Shown here piece by piece: positions 8,828 to 12,459 of a DNA stretch of 12,459 bases. Below the pieces are notes generated by a model. The model saw only the letters and a program-made list of their open reading frames with translations. It did no database searches and was not told the DNA's origin. Source of the stretch: Euperipatoides rowelli (Eukaryota; Onychophora; Udeonychophora; Euonychophora; Peripatopsidae). Position 1 is the stretch's first letter; each line of letters opens with the position of its first letter. The stretch lies in assembly GCA_003024985.2 (NCBI GenBank), contig PXIH01S0021116.1. One strand, given 5' to 3'. The translations under genes were made by a program, and so were the position numbers.

Positions 8828-9011
8828 CTAATTAAAAAAAAAAATATATTTGTAGAGCAGATTGTCAGAAAAGGCAACTTTTTTTTTTTTTGTCGTCTTT
8901 TATCATTTAAGAAAATGTCTCTAACATTGACTAATGGGTCTTACGAAAATACTATTCAAGCTAAAGTTTTAGTTACCCATTGCTGAATTACTGTATGTCT
9001 AATATAATAAT

Positions 9012-9178
9012 AATGCCTTGAGAGCGTCACACTTAAACTATTGTGACACCATCTGGGGAAACTGTGGTAGAGGGCTGCCGAACAAATTGCAAACTGTGAT
9101 GAACACTACGGCTAAAGCAATAGTATTTGGATTTGGCCATTATAGTGCCAGATTTTACGCAAGGGTCCATTGGTTTTA
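9012..9178 (+). mobile_element. LINE reverse-transcriptase C-terminal fragment
   Basis: In the + strand frame of 9012 the translation reads NNALRASHLNYCDTIWGNCG and continues RGLPNKLQTVMNTTAKAIV to a stop at 9177-9179. The pattern PHLxYCxxIWGNCG-x-LxxKLQxxxNxxAKxI is a hallmark of the region after the reverse-transcriptase domain in non-LTR retrotransposons of the jockey/CR1/Rex1 type ("RNA-directed DNA polymerase from mobile element jockey"-like proteins). Only about 55 codons survive. There is no catalytic domain and no endonuclease, and the fragment lies antisense to JARID2 inside an intron, so it is dead. Its right edge coincides with the TTAA at which the MITE is inserted. Confidence 0.85.
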
Positions 9179-9477
9179 ACCCTTTCCACTCCAATTATTT
9201 TAATATATGGTTTCGTTATACTCCATTTTTTTTTTTACATGATTGCATTCTTTTAAATCCCCTGAATTTAATTTTAGTTTTTTTTTTTTACAAAATCGTT
9301 TTTTCTGATTAAAAACAAATATATTTTCGTCCCTTTGAACATAAGTTTGACTAATTTGAACCTTTTTTTGAGGCTAACAATATAACAATGATTGTTAAAT
9401 TATAAAGAAATACATGTTGATTTATAATCGACAGTGGAATAGACAGAAATTATTGACATTTGAGTGAAAAGGGTTAA
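9176..9477. mobile_element. piggyBac-like MITE, 294 bp, with TTAA target duplication
   Basis: TTAA at 9176-9179 is followed by CCCTTTCCACTCCAAT, and the right end at 9458-9473 reads, as reverse complement, CCCTTTTCACTCAAAT before TTAA at 9474-9477. The terminal inverted repeats agree at 14 of 16 positions. TTAA duplication with ends starting CCC is characteristic of the piggyBac superfamily. The interior is AT-rich, non-coding, with several T runs, so this is a nonautonomous copy. It interrupts the LINE fragment and is therefore the younger insertion. The + strand open frame at 9127-9312 is a chance joining of LINE and MITE sequence. Confidence 0.85.
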
Positions 9478-9532
9478 AGAGGAAGCTGTGTCTTGGTCAG
9501 ATGACCTAGAAATGCTACATCAGTCCCACTGA
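9478..9532 (+). mobile_element. Likely continuation of the LINE fragment beyond the MITE
   Basis: Directly after the second TTAA the + strand reads EEAVSWSDDLEMLHQSH before TGA. A W-x-x-L-E step is what jockey/CR1-type proteins have shortly after the block seen before the MITE (typically LxWxxLExRR). Excising the MITE and one TTAA brings the two pieces together, though not in the same frame, as expected of a decayed copy. The similarity is short, so this rests partly on position. Confidence 0.5.
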
Positions 9533-10149
9533 CCTTTGTCATTTGATTAATTCTAAAAAAAGGCTTCAAAAAAATTTAATATAAAAGGTTAAGTGTATCT
9601 TCAGGATACAATTAAGGCAAATGGGTTTTTAACATTGTAATCCTTAATTAGTTATATTTTGAGTCTTTGACCTAATGCTATTGCCTAGAAATAACAATTA
9701 TTAAAAAAAATGACATGACCCCTTTTTTCACTTATCTACTATTTTTAAAAGATTTTTTGATCTCCTCTTAACTAAAGTTATTGTGGATTGATTTAATTCT
9801 GTTTTATTTGTTCATAATCATTAAAGCATAACATAAAGAATTGTTATTTTGAATAGTCTACCATTACAATTTAAAAGTGACAGACTGACACTCATTAGTC
9901 ATGCATAAGCAGAAGGGAAAAAGTGGGGAGAGAAAAAGAAATTAAAATAAATTGTTGCTGGCAGTAAGTTCTAACCCTCAACAAGCAAAAAAAAAAAAAA
10001 GCTTTCATTTGGAGCTTTAGAGTGAAATTGGTGCAAAACAGCTGAGAACATCAACCTCTGAGGAAGACAATAACATTGAGTTCAGGCCGCCTATTCAGTA
10101 TGTCTGAATGCAAGTAACAAGTTAATGAGCATATGAATTGGGGGCATGA

Positions 10150-10358
10150 CTAAGAGGTTGTGGTTTGGAGATGGGGGTGGAGGGGTCCAGAGACAGAGCC
10201 CTTGGTTCTGGTGACGGTTTTGGGAGCAAAGCCCAAAATTCTGGAATTTTTTTATATCGTCCCCATCCCCCTACCTTGTCCAGAACATATAGCATCTACA
10301 GAAAAGGCCCACTTGTACAGAACTGCTGACTAGGCCTTTTCTAGCCAGTCCGACACTG
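10150..10358 (-). mobile_element. hAT-like transposon end
   Basis: On the minus strand the sequence beginning at 10358 reads CAGTGTCGGACTGG, followed by an internal GGGCC. CAG-G-GTCGGACTGG with GGGCCC nearby is, from general knowledge, a recurring terminal sequence of nonautonomous hAT-superfamily elements in animals. The adjoining 200 bases are clearly GC-richer than the rest of the intron (gatgggggtggagggg, gtccccatcccccta), fitting foreign origin. No matching inverted end was found further left, nor a second copy of the adjacent 8-mer TTTACACA, so it is probably truncated and the left limit is approximate. Confidence 0.5.
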
Positions 10359-11436
10359 TTTACACACCTATATACAGTGTATATATTTTTCAATTTCTTT
10401 ATATATTTTTTTTAATTTTATGAATGATTCCTAGATATTATATACTACGGTAATAACAATTAAGGGAGGACATGGTCAGGGCAACACTTAAAATGACTTA
10501 AAAATTTCAGTTAAATTCTTTGTAATTTCTGTTTGCTTTTTTATATTATTCTTAAATGTAATATTAAGTTTCATTTTTTTTTAACAAATCACATTTATTC
10601 ATAGAAAACATTGGTTACAAATTAATGAATTAGAAAAATTAACAGAAAAAGAAGAATATAATGGCTCGAGAATAAGGAATCTAAAATTCTCCTCATATTT
10701 CCCCATTATAAAATATAAACATTTAAAATATGTATATTACTAATATTGATAATTAGAAGAAAAAAAATTAAGCTTAATATTACATGTAAGAATAATATAA
10801 AATAACAAACAGAAATTACCAAGAATTTAAGATATAATGATTGAAACCAGCCATGTAAAAAAGTTTTGAATTCTATACTTGAAGATCGCCAACTGATGTC
10901 ATAAATCACTTTTAAATAGAATAAAATTATTTTGTGAGCAAGTATCCAAGCAAGCCGGCATCCAAGTACGGAAAAAATATAATTAGGATTTTAATAACGA
11001 AAAAATTTGGCTGAAATTACACATAATTATTTTCAAATTAAAACATACAAAAGGATTATTCCAGAAGTTTTGAGATTTGGACATAAGGTATTTAAAATGA
11101 TACTTATTTTTTCATTATTATTATTCATTAATATTACAATTACTACTCCCATAAAATCATATCTAGTAACCCTAGATAGAGAAATTTTAAAAAAATAATT
11201 TAAAAAATAGATTTATAAAGCCTAAATTAACTCGATTATTTAGCTAATAGAATCATGTGGTTTCTTTTAAGAATTTAAACATCCTGTAATGAAAAACGCG
11301 ACAAAAAATCAAAAGTGTCTGGAGCTCAGACCTAACATTGACTTGCAACCATAAAACAGACAATCAGAGGTCCGCTTGCATTTTATCTGGAGTATGGGGT
11401 GTTATTTTATTACTTATTTCCTAATATGCTTTAAAA

Positions 11437-11530
11437 TTTATGTTGAATTTAGGGTCAATGTGCGGTTAAGGTTAGAGATTCTTTATTATATTTATGTTGG
11501 AATTAGGGTCAGTGTACGGTAAAGGTTAAT
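11437..11530. repeat. Direct duplication, 54-bp period, with TTAGGGTC core
   Basis: A unit beginning tttatgttgaatttagggtc at 11437 recurs as tttatgttggaattagggtc at 11491. Both continue with ca/ag-tgtgcggt or tgtacggt and (t)aaaggtta; about 40 of each 54 bases are comparable and only a few differ. The TTAGGG resembles a telomere hexamer, but there are only two isolated copies, so this is a local duplication and no telomeric array. Confidence 0.8.
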
Positions 11531-11698
11531 CTAGACGCGTTACTGTTATCAAACTCCATTTCTTCTTTATTTTCATAATCGTGAATCTGTTCTATATCAC
11601 CCTGATATACAGTCAATATAATAAATGAGTTTTCGGGGTTTTTTTTTTTTTTTGTGTAAAAAAAAATATCAAAGAGTCTATTAGTCAAAGTAGCTTAC

Positions 11699-11867
11699 CA
11701 TAGACAAATAACAACAACAATGACACACTTCACACTCTCCTTCCTCTTCATCTTCATGAACCCTGATCCTACGAGATTTGCTTTCACCTTCTTCTGGTTT
11801 ATAAATTCTTTCAGATGTCTTCAATCCGATATCTAAAAGTTGTTTCCGCAGTTTCAGTTCAACATCT
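11699..11867 (-). CDS. JARID2: JARID2 antepenultimate coding exon (start of C5HC2 zinc finger)
   Basis: One hundred and sixty-nine bases on the minus strand, bounded by tttcag|AGATGTTG (phase 2; the first A completes a codon begun upstream) and TCTATG|gtaagc (phase 0). It encodes 56 full codons. The start, DVELKLRKQLLDIGL, matches the vertebrate JARID2 helix read from memory as ELRQRKQLFEAGL. A charged linker rich in Glu, Lys and Arg follows, and the exon ends CEVCHCCCYLSM, the C-x2-C-x3-C-YLSM first half of the zinc finger (human CQICQHLCYLSM). JARID2 is a nuclear, catalytically inactive Jumonji protein that recruits and regulates PRC2 (EZH2, SUZ12, EED). The catalytic-like JmjC, ARID and EZH2-contacting parts lie upstream of the window. 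Cys50 and Cys51 make an extra HCCC run not seen in the human protein. Confidence 0.93.
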
Positions 11868-11929
11868 CTGAAATGAGGAAAAAAAAAATGGAAATTAATT
11901 TTTAATCAAAAAAATATTAAACTTGGAAT

Positions 11930-11998
11930 TAGGGATGGGGAAAAGTATTTATTTTGTTAACCGGTTAACCACCGCTATTAATCAGTACCCGACCATTA
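11930..11998. mobile_element. hAT-like remnant with GTTAACCGGTTAAC palindrome
   Basis: The sequence runs TTAGGGATGGGGAAAAG, then an exact 14-bp palindrome GTTAACCGGTTAAC at 11956-11969, then gtacccgacc. TAGGGATGGG followed by AACCGGTT is, from general knowledge, typical of one terminus of some nonautonomous hAT elements. No opposite terminus (CCATCCCTA) or 8-bp target duplication was found within the window, so only a fragment or a solo end is proposed. Confidence 0.4.
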
Positions 11999-12001
11999 CA
12001 T

Positions 12002-12013
12002 CCCCCCCCCCCC
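12002..12013. repeat. C12 homopolymer
   Basis: Twelve consecutive C in a region that is otherwise strongly AT-rich, directly after the hAT-like remnant. It is likely length-variable and error-prone in sequencing. Confidence 0.9.
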
Positions 12014-12459
12014 ACACAAACTTGCTACAAAATATCACTTTAAAATGTAAAAATCATAATGAAAATAAAAGTTAAATAAATCAACGTTATAGGCAAAACT
12101 ATTTTTTTTTTAATTATACTGCACATAATTTTGTTACCAGTAAGCTTTGAATCATGCAAATATTTAAAAATTATACAGTTGCTTTGTTATAACTTATTTG
12201 ATGGAAATCTCCAATACTTATGTCTCGTTTTCTCTTAAAAAAAAAAAAAGACAACTTAACATATCAGATTTCTTGACTGTCAAACTGGGACAAATTTTTC
12301 AAGTTAACAAAACAAAAAAAAAACATAAATTATGAATAATTGATAATCTTTTTTTTTGTAAAGAACATGTTTTCTGAGCTCTTTTTTTTATAGTTTTTCA
12401 GACAAAAATCATAAAATCAACAATCAAATATAAACATTCATGTATTTAATAATAATAAT

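Larger units (their letters stand above)
8828..11698 (-). other. JARID2: JARID2 intron (2871 bp, phase 0) with transposon debris
   Basis: Bounded on the minus strand by ATG|gtaagc at 11699/11698 and aattag|GTT at 8828/8827. Splicing joins YLSM to VVNE, a junction fully conserved in JARID2. The intron contains a LINE fragment (9012-9178) and its likely continuation after 9477, a piggyBac-like MITE between them, a hAT-like end at 10358 and a 54-bp duplication at 11437-11530. The stretches 9545-10140 and 10400-11430 are AT-rich with only homopolymer runs (A14 at about 9987) and no supported gene. Confidence 0.9.
11868..12459 (-). other. JARID2: Upstream JARID2 intron, partial
   Basis: Starts (reading leftwards) with the 3' splice site cctcatttcag at 11868. 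No further exon is visible up to the window edge: there is no open frame flanked by splice sites that would supply JmjC-domain sequence. It holds a hAT-like palindromic repeat (about 11930-11998), a C12 run at 12002-12013, A and T homopolymers, and a short AAT tract at the very end. Confidence 0.7.

Noticed and set aside
8786-8986. Plus-strand open frame of 66 codons
   Set aside because: It overlaps the antisense of the JARID2 penultimate exon and a T11 run, with no family resemblance.
9127-9312. Plus-strand open frame of 61 codons
   Set aside because: It begins inside the LINE fragment in another frame and runs across the TTAA border into the MITE, so it is a chance fusion.
10706-11198. Minus-strand (10706-10909) and non-ATG plus-strand (11007-11198) open frames
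   Set aside because: Short, very AT-rich, hydrophobic by composition, with no splice or domain support; expected by chance in this DNA.
11437-11530. Interstitial telomeric repeat
   Set aside because: Only two isolated TTAGGG hexamers 54 bases apart, within a larger duplicated unit.
4685-11867. Assignment of the exons to a KDM5/JARID1 demethylase
   Set aside because: KDM5 shares the C5HC2 finger, but the YLSM-VV junction and the stop shortly after the finger fit JARID2. KDM5 would continue for hundreds of residues with PHD fingers.

Overview
This is an AT-rich (roughly 70% A+T by eye) piece of animal nuclear DNA. Evidence is spliceosomal introns with GT/AG borders, long intergenic DNA, a LINE fragment, DNA-transposon remnants and a large minisatellite. 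The only gene I can support is on the minus strand: the last three coding exons of a JARID2 (Jumonji) orthologue, the accessory and targeting subunit of Polycomb repressive complex 2. The exons at 11867-11699, 8827-8720 and 4783-4685 join in frame into 124 codons plus a stop. They match the end of vertebrate JARID2 along their whole length (C-x2-C-x3-C-YLSM-VV, then ...LLYRLDQ..., then a short basic tail). The JmjN, ARID and JmjC parts lie beyond the right edge. The species cannot be fixed from this window; an invertebrate metazoan is my guess.

Layout from left to right. 1-1146: gene-free AT-rich DNA. 1147-3200: about 2 kb of diverged minisatellite, period about 40-41 bp, whose best-preserved part is the odd palindrome TGAACAGTTCA; a more GC-rich non-repeat insert sits near 3015-3095. 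3201-4230: gene-free 3' flank. 4230-4684: probable JARID2 3' UTR with one AATAAA (minus). 4685-4783: terminal coding exon. 4784-8719: last intron, containing a plus-strand block of less AT-rich DNA that looks like a decayed coding tail plus a long 3'-UTR-like stretch with a tight cluster of TGTAAATA (Pumilio-type) sites, and a near-perfect 47-nt palindrome. 8720-8827: penultimate exon. 8828-11698: intron holding a LINE reverse-transcriptase C-terminal fragment split by a 294-bp piggyBac-like MITE (TTAA duplication, CCCTTT... inverted ends), a hAT-like terminus at 10358 and a 54-bp duplication with TTAGGGTC. 11699-11867: antepenultimate exon. 11868-12459: upstream intron with a hAT-like sequence around a GTTAACCGGTTAAC palindrome and a C12 run.

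No prokaryotic features, CRISPR array, tRNA or rRNA were seen. Most longer open frames, especially on the minus strand of the minisatellite, are by-products of low-complexity DNA. The most interesting points are the altered zinc-finger ligands and SPKK-type tail of this JARID2, the nested LINE/MITE insertion, the palindromic core of the minisatellite and the antisense retrocopy-like block in the last intron.
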